This document shows positions 28,713 to 37,993 of a stretch of DNA of 64,000 nucleotides, piece by piece. Numbering within the stretch: position 1 is the stretch's first letter; each line of letters opens with the position of its first letter. A program made the translations under genes and the position numbers. Source of the DNA: Xanthomonas codiaei (GTDB taxonomy: Bacteria > Pseudomonadota > Gammaproteobacteria > Xanthomonadales > Xanthomonadaceae); the NCBI RefSeq assembly GCF_002939785.1, contig NZ_MDEC01000003.1, forward strand, positions 124,001 through 188,000. Direction: 5' to 3'. The notes beneath the pieces are model-generated. The model did no database searches. It worked only from the letters and a program-made list of their open reading frames with translations, and was not told the DNA's origin.

Positions 28713-30641
28713 ATGATCGATCGTCGTACTTTCCTTGCCACCGGTGTCGTGGCCGTTGCCGCAAGTGTTGGCGCCTACCCCACCCGGGTGATGGCTGCGC
28801 CGCGTGCGAACGGGCCGGCGCCGTGGGGCGCCGTGCCCAGCGCACGACAGCTGCGGTGGCATCGGTGGGAGCAATACGCTTTCGTGCATTTTGCGATGAA
28901 CACCTTCACCGACAAGGAATGGGGCTACGGGGACGAAGACCCGCGCAGGTTCGATCCCAGCGATTTCTCTGCCGACCAGATCGTCGCCGCTGCCAAGGCC
29001 GGCAATCTGAAAGGGTTGATCTTCACCGCCAAGCATCACGATGGATTCTGCCTCTGGCCGACACGCTTGACCGAACATTGCATTCGCAATTCGCCCTACA
29101 AGAACGGCAAGGGCGACATCGTCGGCGAAATGGCGGCGGCGTGCCGCCGCGCCGGCCTGGCGTTCGGCATCTACCTCTCCCCCTGGGATCGCAACCACGC
29201 CGAATATGGCCGCCCCGGCTATCTCGACTACTTCCGCAAGCAGATCGTCGAGCTCTGCACCGGTTATGGCGAGCTGTTCGAGTTCTGGTTCGACGGTGCC
29301 AATGGAGGCGACGGCTACTACGGTGGTGCGCGCGAGTCGCGCAAGATCGATGCGCCTGCCTACTACGACTGGCCACGGATGATCGCGCTGGTTCACCAGC
29401 ACCAGCCGATGGCCTGCACGTTCGACCCGCTCGGTGCCGATATCCGCTGGGGCGGCAACGAGGACGGCATCGCTGGCGATCCGAGCTGGCCGACCATGCC
29501 CAATGCTCCGTACACCCAGGAAAACGGCAACTCCGGCGTGCGCGGGGCGCCACTGTGGTGGCCGGCAGAAACCAATACCTCGATCCGCCCGGGCTGGTTC
29601 TACCACGCCGACGAAGACGGCAAGGTACGCAGCCCGGAAAACCTGGTGCGCTATTTCGACACATCCGTGGCGCGCGGCACCAACATGAACCTCAATCTTC
29701 CGCCGGACCGACGCGGTCGTATTCCCGACCACGACGTGGCAGTGCTGCAGAGTTTCGGCGATGCGATCCGCGGCAGCTTCGCCGTCGACCTGGCCAAGGG
29801 CGCCAAGGCCAGCGCCACTGCGTCGCGCGGTGCGGGGTTCGAGCCGGCGCGCGTGCTCGATCGCCAGCCGGACAGCTACTGGTCCACGCCGGATGAGGTC
29901 ACCACGCCGACGCTGACGCTGGAATTGTCGGCGGCACACGCCTTCGACTTGATCCGGCTGCGCGAATATCTGCCGCTGGGCGTGCGCGTCACCCGTTTCG
30001 CGGTCGAGGCCGAGGTCGATGGGCAATGGCGGCGGCTGGCCGAAGCGCAATGCATCGGCGCGCAGCGGATCGTGCGCCTGGATCGCCCGCTGACCGCGCG
30101 CCGGGTGCGCCTGGTCGTGCTGGAGGCGCCGGTGTGCCCGGCGATCAGCGAGTTCGCGCTGTTCCGCGCGGTGGCGCCGGTGCCGGTCGCGCGGCCGACG
30201 GCGAACGCGCCGGACGTGCTGTCCAGCGCCGGCTGGCGCATCGTCGGGGCCAGCGCGCCGGGGGCGGAGACGTTGCTCGACGACGATGCCAGCACGATCT
30301 GGATCGTGCCCGCTCCCACCCCGGGCCGCCCTGCGCAGGTGACCATCGACGTGGGTGTGCTGCGTCAGGTCGCTGGCTTCAGCCTCACGCCCTCGCGCAC
30401 GGTGATGAACGGTGCCGCGCCACCGAAGGGCTATCGCGCCGAAACCAGCGAAGATGGTCAACGCTGGCAGCCGGCCGGCGCCGGCGAGCTGGCCAACATC
30501 GCCTATGCGCTTTCGACCCAGCGCCTGAATTTCCCCGAGATCCGCCAGATCCGTTACCTGCGGCTGTCGTTCGCCGAAACGGCGGTGCCCGCCGAGCGGC
30601 TGGCGATTGCCGGGATCGGTGCGTTCTCGCGCTTGCGCTGA
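28713..30641 (+). CDS. Secreted alpha-L-fucosidase GH29 with C-terminal F5/8-like module
   Basis: Retaining fucosidase of 642 aa acting on fucosylated plant glycans. The leader MIDRRTFLATGVVAVAASVGA has the Tat twin-arginine pattern (D-R-R-T-F-L). The catalytic barrel shows FVHFAMNTFTDKEWGYGDE, KGLIFTAKHHDGFCLWPT and FEFWFDGANGG, whose Asp (about residue 194) is the expected nucleophile. The second part (about 360 onward) has discoidin-like sequence (FEPARVLDRQPDSYWSTP, DLIRLREYLPLGVRVTRF), a probable carbohydrate-binding module, and possibly a second one. The ATG at 28713 has GGAGG 7 nt upstream. Convergent with the galactan operon. Confidence 0.92.
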   Translation: MIDRRTFLATGVVAVAASVGAYPTRVMAAPRANGPAPWGAVPSARQLRWHRWEQYAFVHFAMNTFTDKEWGYGDEDPRRFDPSDFSADQIVAAAKAGNLKGLIFTAKHHDGFCLWPTRLTEHCIRNSPYKNGKGDIVGEMAAACRRAGLAFGIYLSPWDRNHAEYGRPGYLDYFRKQIVELCTGYGELFEFWFDGANGGDGYYGGARESRKIDAPAYYDWPRMIALVHQHQPMACTFDPLGADIRWGGNEDGIAGDPSWPTMPNAPYTQENGNSGVRGAPLWWPAETNTSIRPGWFYHADEDGKVRSPENLVRYFDTSVARGTNMNLNLPPDRRGRIPDHDVAVLQSFGDAIRGSFAVDLAKGAKASATASRGAGFEPARVLDRQPDSYWSTPDEVTTPTLTLELSAAHAFDLIRLREYLPLGVRVTRFAVEAEVDGQWRRLAEAQCIGAQRIVRLDRPLTARRVRLVVLEAPVCPAISEFALFRAVAPVPVARPTANAPDVLSSAGWRIVGASAPGAETLLDDDASTIWIVPAPTPGRPAQVTIDVGVLRQVAGFSLTPSRTVMNGAAPPKGYRAETSEDGQRWQPAGAGELANIAYALSTQRLNFPEIRQIRYLRLSFAETAVPAERLAIAGIGAFSRLR

Positions 30642-30819
30642 CAGCAGCTGGTGCTCCTCGGCATGTACGGCGGTGGCCGTGCATGGCTGGGCGGTGCGGC
30701 ATCACGAACCCGGCAATACCTGAGCGCCTCGAAGAACTGCTTCATCCGCCCGGGCATCCAGGGGGGTCTTGAAGAGTGGCCTTGGCGGATGCGCGCGACG
30801 AAGTGCACCCGGCCAGGTG

Positions 30820-30843
30820 CCGGCCCGAGACACCTCGGGCCGG
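30820..30843. terminator. Hairpin between convergent GH29 and GH2 genes
   Basis: Perfect 10-bp stem CCGGCCCGAG / CTCGGGCCGG with ACAC loop, 35 nt beyond the GH2 stop (minus strand) and about 180 nt beyond the fucosidase stop. A likely terminator for the minus-strand operon, though without a T-run. The remaining 236-base gap holds nothing else. Confidence 0.6.
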
Positions 30844-30878
30844 CGACACGCGCGGCATCTGCCGCGCTGTCCTGCCGA

Positions 30879-33446
30879 TCAGGTCACCGACGGCCGCGCT
30901 TTTGCCTGGCTACTGCGCAACGCCAGCCGCGCAGTGGTCAGCCCCGGCGCGCTTGCTTCCACGACCAGCGTGCCGGCCGTGCGCGTGGTCTGCAGCAGCG
31001 CCGCGCACAGCCCATTGAACGCCTTGCGTTGCGGCGCCTTGTCGTCTTCGTGGCTGCTGGGGTCGCCGTTGCCCACGCCGATCAGGCGTGCGGGGCCGCG
31101 CACGGCGAACTGCACCTGATTGTCGGCGGTCGGCACCATGTGCCCTTGCGCATCGACGATTTCCACCTTTACCACGGCCACATCTTCGGCATCGGCGTGC
31201 AGCCCATTGCGATCGCAGCTCAGGCGAATGGCGGCTGCGGCGCCGGCGGTTTCGCGGCGCTCGCTCAGCACCAGCTTGCCGCCGCGATAGCCGCGCGCTT
31301 CGATCGCGCCGGGCGCATAGGCCACGCGCCACTCGACATGCCCATAGGCCGGCACCTGCTGCAGGCCCTGGCTGACGCCGTTGACCAGCAGTTCCACCGC
31401 TTCGAGATTGCTATGGCACCAGACCGCGACATGGCTATTGTCGTCCGGCTGCAGCAGACCCTCCCAGTTCCAGTGCGGGAACAGGTGCAGCACTGGTTCG
31501 CTGGTCCACTGCGCCCGGTAGTACCAGTAGTTGTCCTTGGGAAAGCCGCAGCTGTCGAGCACGCCGAATTGCGAGGCTACATTGGGCCAGCGGTTGTACG
31601 GGGTGGGTTCGCCGCGGTAGTCGAAGCCGGTCCAGATGAAGCCGCCGGCGATATAGGGGCGTTGGGCGACATAGCTCCACCACGCTTCGGCGGTGCTGGC
31701 CCACCAGGGGTGATCCAGGTCGTAGGCGCGCGTGTAGCCGCGTTTGTCGTCGCGCCGATAGTTGCCGCGGACCGACACGGTGCTGCCGGTTTCGCTGCCG
31801 TAGATCGGAATGTTTGGATATTGCGCGTGGAAGCCGTCCATCTGGCTGGTGCGGTAGTTGAAGCCGACCACGTCCACCACCTGGCCAACGCCGTCGCCAA
31901 AGCCCTTGTCCATGGCGAAGGTGGTCGGGCGGGTGGGGTCGAGCTGGCGCACGCGCTGCTGCATGCGCGACACGATGCGCGCGCCGCGCTCGGTGACCTG
32001 CTGCGGCTCTTCGTTGCCGAGCGACCACAGGATCACGCTGGGATGATTGCGGCCGCGCCGCACCATGGTTTCCAGCTCGCCCATCGCCTCCGGGTCGGTG
32101 GACATGCGTCGGGTTTCTTCGATGACGAACATGCCCAAGCGGTCGCATAGCGCGAGTAGTTCGGGGGTGGCCGGGTTGTGCGAGCTGCGGTAGGCGTTGC
32201 AGCCCATCGACTTGAGTTGGCGAAGGCGCCATTCGTGCAGCGCATCCGGAATGGCGGTGCCGACGCCGGCATGATCCTGGTGATTGTTGGTGCCGTGCAG
32301 CTTGAGCGGGGCGCCGTTCAGCAGAAAGCCGCGCTGTGCGTCGAAGGCGATGCTGCGCACGCCAAACGGCGTGACCAGCGCATCGGTTGCCTTGCCGTTG
32401 CTGTGCACGCTGGTGGTCAGGCTGTAGAGCTGCGGGGTGTCGATCGACCACAGCGCGGCCTGGCCGAGCGGCAGGGTCTGTTCGACTACCTGCACCTGGC
32501 CCGGCGCAACCGTGATGGTTGCGCTGGCCGCCTGGGCAACGGTGCGTCCATCCGGTGCGGTGATGCGCGCCTGCACAACGCACTGGCGTGGCGTTGTGCC
32601 GTCGTTGCGTACTTCAGTGGAGACCTGCGCGGTGGCGTTGCCGCCCTCGATGCCGCTACGCACGAACACGCCGTGCTGCGGCACGTGCAGCGGATCGGTC
32701 TTTTGCAGCCACAGATGGCGGTAGATGCCGGCGCCCTCGTAGAACCAGCCTTCGCCCAGGGTGGCATCCACGCGCACGGCGATGACATTGGGCTTGCCGT
32801 AGTCGAGCACCTCGCTGAGGTCGACCTCGAAGCCGCAATACCCGCTGGCATTGCGGCCGACAATGTGGCCATTGCAGAACACGATGCAATCGCGGAACAC
32901 ACCGTCGAATACCAGGCAGATGCGTTTGCCCAGATCACTGGCCGGAATCTGCAGCGTGCGCCGGTACCAGCCCACGCTGTTTTCCGGAAAGCTCGTCCCC
33001 AGAGCCTTGTAGCCATGCGCCGCTGCCGGGTCTTCTTCGGTCATCGTGGCCGAGATCGGCTCCGGCCGGAACGGCAGGGTCACGGCCCAATCGTGCGGCA
33101 GGTCCACCTGTTGCCAGCCGCTGTCGTCGAAGACCGCCTGCGCAGCGGTGGCGGTGTCCTTGCCGGCCTTGGCGAAGCTGCGCTGGAACGTGCCGAAGTC
33201 GAAATCGCGTGACGCATCGCTGGCGTGGCCCAGATGGAAGCGCCAGCCGAAATCCAATAGCAGGCACTCGCGTGGCGCCAGCGCGGTATCGCCCAATGGG
33301 CCGACCGATGCCGTGTCCTTCGCGGCAGCGGGCGTAGCGAAGGCACCACCCGGAACCAGAGCGCCCGCGGCGCCCAATGGCAGCGCCGCGCTCACGCCGC
33401 TGGCCAGCATGCCGCGCAGCAGTTCGCGTCGGTTGATGCCGGTCAT
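30879..33446 (-). CDS. Beta-galactosidase GH2, Tat-exported
   Basis: Exo-acting galactosidase, 855 aa. The leader MTGINRRELLRGMLASGVSA fits a Tat signal, so the enzyme is exported folded. After the sugar-binding and immunoglobulin-like domains, the barrel carries GTNNHQDHAGVG, the acid/base Glu in WSLGNEEPQQ (about 477) and the nucleophile Glu in YGSETGSTVSV (about 550). C-terminal GH2-associated domains follow (DUF4982-like HVAVWCHSNLEAVELLVNG; big-domain VVKVEIVDAQGHMVPTADN). Its ATG overlaps the GH53 stop by 4 nt, so the two are coupled. It should release galactose from oligosaccharides cut by the GH53 enzyme. Confidence 0.93.
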   Translation of the reverse strand: MTGINRRELLRGMLASGVSAALPLGAAGALVPGGAFATPAAAKDTASVGPLGDTALAPRECLLLDFGWRFHLGHASDASRDFDFGTFQRSFAKAGKDTATAAQAVFDDSGWQQVDLPHDWAVTLPFRPEPISATMTEEDPAAAHGYKALGTSFPENSVGWYRRTLQIPASDLGKRICLVFDGVFRDCIVFCNGHIVGRNASGYCGFEVDLSEVLDYGKPNVIAVRVDATLGEGWFYEGAGIYRHLWLQKTDPLHVPQHGVFVRSGIEGGNATAQVSTEVRNDGTTPRQCVVQARITAPDGRTVAQAASATITVAPGQVQVVEQTLPLGQAALWSIDTPQLYSLTTSVHSNGKATDALVTPFGVRSIAFDAQRGFLLNGAPLKLHGTNNHQDHAGVGTAIPDALHEWRLRQLKSMGCNAYRSSHNPATPELLALCDRLGMFVIEETRRMSTDPEAMGELETMVRRGRNHPSVILWSLGNEEPQQVTERGARIVSRMQQRVRQLDPTRPTTFAMDKGFGDGVGQVVDVVGFNYRTSQMDGFHAQYPNIPIYGSETGSTVSVRGNYRRDDKRGYTRAYDLDHPWWASTAEAWWSYVAQRPYIAGGFIWTGFDYRGEPTPYNRWPNVASQFGVLDSCGFPKDNYWYYRAQWTSEPVLHLFPHWNWEGLLQPDDNSHVAVWCHSNLEAVELLVNGVSQGLQQVPAYGHVEWRVAYAPGAIEARGYRGGKLVLSERRETAGAAAAIRLSCDRNGLHADAEDVAVVKVEIVDAQGHMVPTADNQVQFAVRGPARLIGVGNGDPSSHEDDKAPQRKAFNGLCAALLQTTRTAGTLVVEASAPGLTTARLALRSSQAKARPSVT

Positions 33447-34645
33447 GGTTGGCTCCTGTTGCCGGCTTCGGCGGCGGGCGCAGGCGCAGGCGCCGCGGTG
33501 GCGGGGCGGTATGACGCTGGCGCGCCGGTGTAGGGATGCTGCATGAAGTCGATGGCCGGCAACACCTCGTTGCCGTGCTGGAAGTCGAAGAAGCTGGCGT
33601 TCTCCCATGACGAACCGGTGCCCCAGCGCGTTTTGCAGCTGCTGCTGGTCCAGGCCGGCTCCCAATACACGACGCCGGCACCGCCGGTATCGATCACCAG
33701 CTGGGTGAGATCGATCATGTACCTGGACTGGCCCTGCGGCGTGGCCGGATAGCCGGCAATCAGAGAGTCTTCACCCAGCAGGTTGTGCGAAGTGTCGCCG
33801 GATGCCAGCGTCCACGGGTAGGCGGTTTCCACCACCACCACGTCGGCATCGTAGCGGCTGCGCAGGCGCTTGATGGTCTTGCCCAGCTGCGCCATCGATT
33901 GGGTGGACCACTTGCGGTAGTAGCTGATGCCGATCAGGTCGAAGTCGGTGACGCCGGCCTTGGCAGCGGCAGCGAACCATGGCTCCACGTTTTCCGGCTG
34001 GGCGATATGCAGCATCACCCGCGGTTTTATCGCCGAGCGTGCACTCATGTCGCGTACCGCCTTGATGCCGGCGTTGAACAGTTTGGCGTTGCGCTGCCAG
34101 TCGATCGGACGTTTCTTGTCCCATGGCTGGCTGGCCATCAGGTCGGAATTGCTTTCGTTGCCCACCTGCACCAGCTCGGGCATCAGCCCGGCGCGGTCGA
34201 GCGCGCTGAGGGTGTCGTAGGTGAACCCGTAGAGGGTGCGCGCCAGCTCGTCGGTATCGGTGATGCTGGCCCAGGCCTTGGGAATCAGCTGTTTTTCGCC
34301 ATCGGCCCAATCGTCGGAATAGTGCAGGTCCAGCAGCACCTGCATGCCCTGCGCGCGCGCGCGGGCAATGGTCTTCTTGACGTCGGACAGGTCGCTGTAC
34401 TTGGTCCAGCGCGCATCGTTCCACAGCCGCACCCGCACCAGATTGGCGCCGTGCGCATGGAACAGTTCGAACGGATCCTTCACCACGCCGTTCTCGCGGT
34501 ATTGCACGCCGCATTCCTCCATCTCGTTGACGTAGGACAAGTCCGCGCCGAGATACAGCGTGGCGGGGGGCTGGGCGGCGTGTGCGGAGACAGACAGCGC
34601 CAACGCCAGCAGCGTTGGCATCCAGAGACGGCGTGTAGAGCGCAT
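33443..34645 (-). CDS. Arabinogalactan endo-beta-1,4-galactanase GH53
   Basis: Secreted endo-enzyme that cuts beta-1,4-galactan side chains of pectin. 400 aa, with a signal peptide (RLWMPTLLALALSVSAHA). The barrel begins YLGADLSYVNEMEECGVQY; the acid/base Glu is in LVQVGNESN (about 163) and the nucleophile Glu in VVVETAYPWT (about 272). It ends in a Pro/Ala-rich tail. The ATG at 34645 was chosen over 34693 because it gives the signal peptide directly. Middle gene of the receptor-GH53-GH2 unit. Confidence 0.95.
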   Translation of the reverse strand: MRSTRRLWMPTLLALALSVSAHAAQPPATLYLGADLSYVNEMEECGVQYRENGVVKDPFELFHAHGANLVRVRLWNDARWTKYSDLSDVKKTIARARAQGMQVLLDLHYSDDWADGEKQLIPKAWASITDTDELARTLYGFTYDTLSALDRAGLMPELVQVGNESNSDLMASQPWDKKRPIDWQRNAKLFNAGIKAVRDMSARSAIKPRVMLHIAQPENVEPWFAAAAKAGVTDFDLIGISYYRKWSTQSMAQLGKTIKRLRSRYDADVVVVETAYPWTLASGDTSHNLLGEDSLIAGYPATPQGQSRYMIDLTQLVIDTGGAGVVYWEPAWTSSSCKTRWGTGSSWENASFFDFQHGNEVLPAIDFMQHPYTGAPASYRPATAAPAPAPAAEAGNRSQP

Positions 34646-34777
34646 GCAATTCCTCGACAGATCGAACATGGAGCGGCCGACAGCATGCTGCATGTGGCCG
34701 CCGTGCAGCGCAGGCGGTACGCGGAATCGAAACCTGGGTTGCAGTTCGCGTCTGCGTGCCGGCTGCGTCCGCCTGCT

Positions 34778-34798
34778 GCCGGCGCGATATGCGCCGGC
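34778..34798 (-). other. Intercistronic hairpin between receptor and GH53 genes
   Basis: GCCGGCGC-GATAT-GCGCCGGC, a perfect 8-bp stem inside the roughly 300-base gap between the TonB-dependent receptor stop and the GH53 start. It could attenuate or protect the upstream message so that the receptor is made in excess. Confidence 0.55.
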
Positions 34799-34942
34799 GA
34801 TGTAGTCGGAGCGGACGCACCGCGGTGCAGGCGCTAGGTCGCCAGCCGCTGCACGGAACCGGCCTGCACGATCCAGGCATGCACACGCGTGCGTGCGGTT
34901 CCTGCGTGGCTGCGATAGCCCGCCGCGCGTTGCCCCGTAGTC

Positions 34943-37636
34943 CTAGAACCGGTAGGTCGCTTCCAGCTGGTAGCGGCGCCCGAACAGTTGATAGCCGCCG
35001 TCGTCCTGGTTGGCCAGACGGTTGGGCTTGTTGTCGGTGTAGGCGCGCAGCGGCTCGTTGGTGAGGTTGCCGGCCTGGAAGCGGAAGCCCAGCTGCTTGC
35101 TGTACTGCCAGTTCAGGCTCAGATCCACCGTGCCTTCGCTCTGCAGGCGTGCCAGCCGCGCGGCATTCCAGCCGTACACCACCGTGTAGGGGCTGTGGTA
35201 CTTGTAGCCCACGCGCGCTTCGAAGGTGCCGTTGCTGTACCACAGGTCGAAGGTGCCGGTCTTGCGTGCCAGTCCGCTCAGCGGCAGCGGGTTGTCTTCC
35301 GGCGAGAACTCCTTGAGGTTGGAGTCGACCAGCGAGAAGTTGGAGTAGACGCCGAAGTTCTCCAGGTGCGGGATGAAGAAGAACGGGGTCTGGAAGGTGA
35401 GCTCCACGCCGTTGATATGGCCGCCGCCGCCATTGAACGGTGCGCTGACCAGGTAGTCCAGGCCGTTGATCACTTCGCGGTCGGTACGGTAGCCGATGCT
35501 CGAATCCACTTCCTTGCGGTACACCGCCAATGCCGCCAGCGCTTCCTTGTGGAAATACCACTCGTAGGACACGTCGAGCTGGGTGGCCTCGAACGGATCC
35601 AGCTGGGGGTTGCCGCCGCTGCCGGTGAGCTGGCCGACGGTGACGGTGGGGTCGTCCAGGCGACGGCCGGTGCGCAGTTCGTCCAGCGGCGGACGCGCGA
35701 TGACCTTGGCCGCGGACAAGCGCAGGATGCGTTGATCGTCGATCAGGAAGTTGAGCGTGGCGCTGGGCAGCACGTCGGTGTATTCCTTGCTGGCGCTGCT
35801 GGGCTGCACATTGCCGCCGACCGAATCGAAGCCCTGGCTATCGGTCCTGGTGTTGACCAGGCGCACGCCCACATTGCCGGTGACATCGGTGCCGAACAGC
35901 TGCGAGCTGAAGACCGCCTTGGCGAAGGCCTCGCGCACGTCTTCCTTGACGTTCCAGTGGTCCAGCATCTGCTCGTTGAGCGCGGCCGGGTCGAAGCCGC
36001 CGAACCCGATCCGCGCGATTTCGGCCATGTTGCCGCCGGTCAGCGTGGGCACGTTCAAGTCCGGCATGGTGACCGGGTAGATCAGGTCCTGGTACGCCGA
36101 AATCGGCTGGTCGAAGCCGGATTGGTTGCCGATGAAGTGGCGGTTCTGCTTTTCGCGCCGCGCCGCGCGTGCGCCGAATTCCAGCGAGGTGAACGGGCCT
36201 GCATCGACCGGGCGGCTGGCGTTGAGCGCCAGCGCGGCGATCTTGTCGCGCAGCGCCTGCGGTTCGGTCTGGCCGTTGATGCCCCACTCGGGCGTGTCCG
36301 AGCTGGTGCTGATGGTCGGTGTCACGCTGCGGCGGAAATCGAACGACACCGTGTCCGGGTTGCTGCCAAAGCGCACCGCCTGCCAGGTGTTGTCGCGCTT
36401 GGCCTGCGAGAACGACAGGTCGCTGCCCAGGGTCCACACATCGCCGCTCCACTTGGCGTTCAAGCCGCCGGCGGTGAGCGTCTTGACCTCGTTGTAGTGG
36501 CTGACCACGTGGTCGACCTGCAGGTTGGAGTTGGCCAGGGTGCCGGCCACCACGTCGCCATCGACAATGGTGTAGGACGAGCCCGGCGTGGTGTACGGGT
36601 TGGTCGCGCCGGAGAAGGTGCTGAAGGCCAGGCCGTTGAACCAGTTCTGCAGCTGGTCTTCGTCGATCTCGATGCGCGAGTACAAGCCGTCGAACTTCAA
36701 TTCGAAATTGCCCGAGCGCCACTGCACCGTGCCCATCGCGCCGGTGCGGGTCTGGTCGATCAGTTTGAGCTGGTCGGCCGCGCCCCACGGCGTGGGATCC
36801 GGAGTGCCATCGCCGTTGACGTCGCGCGAGGTGGTCGCATCGGTGTAGCCCCAGCTGCCGATCGAGGAGCTGGCGTTCTTCTGCTTCTGGTAGGTGGCGC
36901 CGAAGGCCACCGCCAGGTTGTCGTTGAGCTTGTGCACCCAGCTGGCACCGAAGCGGCTGCCCCACGGCGTGTAGCCATCCACGTCCTTGGCGTGGTCGTA
37001 GAACACCGGGCCGGCGGTGCCGACGAAGCCCGGGCCGGTGTAGTTCAGCGGGCTGATGGTGGAGATGTCCACGGTGGCGGCAAGGCCGCCGGCCACCAGG
37101 TCGGCCGACTGGGTCTTGTAGACCTTGACGGTGGAGACGATCTCGGTGGGAAACACTTCCCAGCGCACCGCCCGGTTGGGCTCGGAGGAGGCGATCTCGC
37201 GTCCGTTGACGGTGCCCATGGTCATGCGCGGGCCCAGGCCACGCACGGTGGCCAGGCTCTCGTTGCCGCGGTCGCGGGTGCCGTTGACGCCGGGCAGGCG
37301 CACCAGCGCCTCGGCCACGGTGACGTTGGGCATCTGTCCCATGTTGTCCGCAGAGATCACTTCCATGACGTGATCGGACATCTGCTTGGCCTGCACGGCC
37401 TGATTCAGGCTGGCGCGCTGGCCGATGACGGTGATGTTGTCCAGCGTCACCGGCGCCTGGCCATTGCTGGCGGCGCTGCTGGTGTCGCTGGCCGGCGGTG
37501 CCGCCGGTGCGGTGTCCTGCGCGTGCGCGCTGAAGGCGGTGGCCAGCACGCAGGCGATGGTGGTGCAGAGCACGTCGCGGACCGGGGTGCGGCGCGCAGG
37601 CCGGCTGGCCGAGCGAGCGGTATGGTGAACAGGCAT
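34943..37636 (-). CDS. TonB-dependent receptor, probable galactan oligosaccharide importer
   Basis: Outer-membrane receptor of 897 aa. The leader (DVLCTTIACVLATAFSAHAQ) precedes a linker and plug: DNITVIGQRASLNQAVQAKQ is the TonB-box/plug start, then VAEALVRLPGVNGTRDRGNE and VKVYKTQSADLVAGGLAATV. The barrel ends GRRYQLEATYRF with the terminal Phe. It has no STN domain. This type, with plug signature and GH neighbours, is typical of Xanthomonas carbohydrate uptake loci. The start at 37636 was chosen because upstream codons are not membrane-export-like. First gene of the galactan unit; an operator-like palindrome lies upstream. Confidence 0.9.
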   Translation of the reverse strand: MPVHHTARSASRPARRTPVRDVLCTTIACVLATAFSAHAQDTAPAAPPASDTSSAASNGQAPVTLDNITVIGQRASLNQAVQAKQMSDHVMEVISADNMGQMPNVTVAEALVRLPGVNGTRDRGNESLATVRGLGPRMTMGTVNGREIASSEPNRAVRWEVFPTEIVSTVKVYKTQSADLVAGGLAATVDISTISPLNYTGPGFVGTAGPVFYDHAKDVDGYTPWGSRFGASWVHKLNDNLAVAFGATYQKQKNASSSIGSWGYTDATTSRDVNGDGTPDPTPWGAADQLKLIDQTRTGAMGTVQWRSGNFELKFDGLYSRIEIDEDQLQNWFNGLAFSTFSGATNPYTTPGSSYTIVDGDVVAGTLANSNLQVDHVVSHYNEVKTLTAGGLNAKWSGDVWTLGSDLSFSQAKRDNTWQAVRFGSNPDTVSFDFRRSVTPTISTSSDTPEWGINGQTEPQALRDKIAALALNASRPVDAGPFTSLEFGARAARREKQNRHFIGNQSGFDQPISAYQDLIYPVTMPDLNVPTLTGGNMAEIARIGFGGFDPAALNEQMLDHWNVKEDVREAFAKAVFSSQLFGTDVTGNVGVRLVNTRTDSQGFDSVGGNVQPSSASKEYTDVLPSATLNFLIDDQRILRLSAAKVIARPPLDELRTGRRLDDPTVTVGQLTGSGGNPQLDPFEATQLDVSYEWYFHKEALAALAVYRKEVDSSIGYRTDREVINGLDYLVSAPFNGGGGHINGVELTFQTPFFFIPHLENFGVYSNFSLVDSNLKEFSPEDNPLPLSGLARKTGTFDLWYSNGTFEARVGYKYHSPYTVVYGWNAARLARLQSEGTVDLSLNWQYSKQLGFRFQAGNLTNEPLRAYTDNKPNRLANQDDGGYQLFGRRYQLEATYRF

Positions 37637-37891
37637 CGGTTGATCCCTCCCAGGACAAAGTGACCGAATAAGGTGTTGGCTGCGGCGGCCTGCCGGCGCC
37701 GGGGTGGGCCTGGCGCGAATGGGCGGGCGTGGCGTGAGGCGGTAATGCGTGTTGCGGTGTGTTCGTGTAACGCCGGTACGCTGGATGAGCGCACTGGCAT
37801 CCCCCTGTCCTGCATGTGTCCGCTTCAGGGTAGAAGCGTGAGTCATTCCATTCCAATGAAGCATTTTGCGAGAGCTATCTCGGCTTGGAAT

Positions 37892-37904
37892 GCTGCATTG
37901 CAGC
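37892..37904. promoter_or_regulatory. Operator-like palindrome upstream of the galactan receptor
   Basis: GCTGCA-T-TGCAGC, a perfect 13-bp inverted repeat about 255 nt upstream of the receptor start in a relatively AT-rich patch. It could bind a LacI-type sugar regulator, but no such gene is in the window. The rest of this roughly 355-base gap holds nothing recognised. Confidence 0.4.
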
Positions 37905-37993
37905 GTTAGTGTATTCTTCGTCACACTCCCGCGTCGGTGAGGCCAGCGACGATCAATGGTTGCCCCAGGTCGCGGCAGTGTGCCCTGGTCTCC

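Noticed and set aside
34988-37663. 891-codon + strand frame antisense to the galactan receptor
   Set aside because: A long antisense frame is expected in GC-rich DNA opposite a coding gene; the minus strand has complete receptor signatures.
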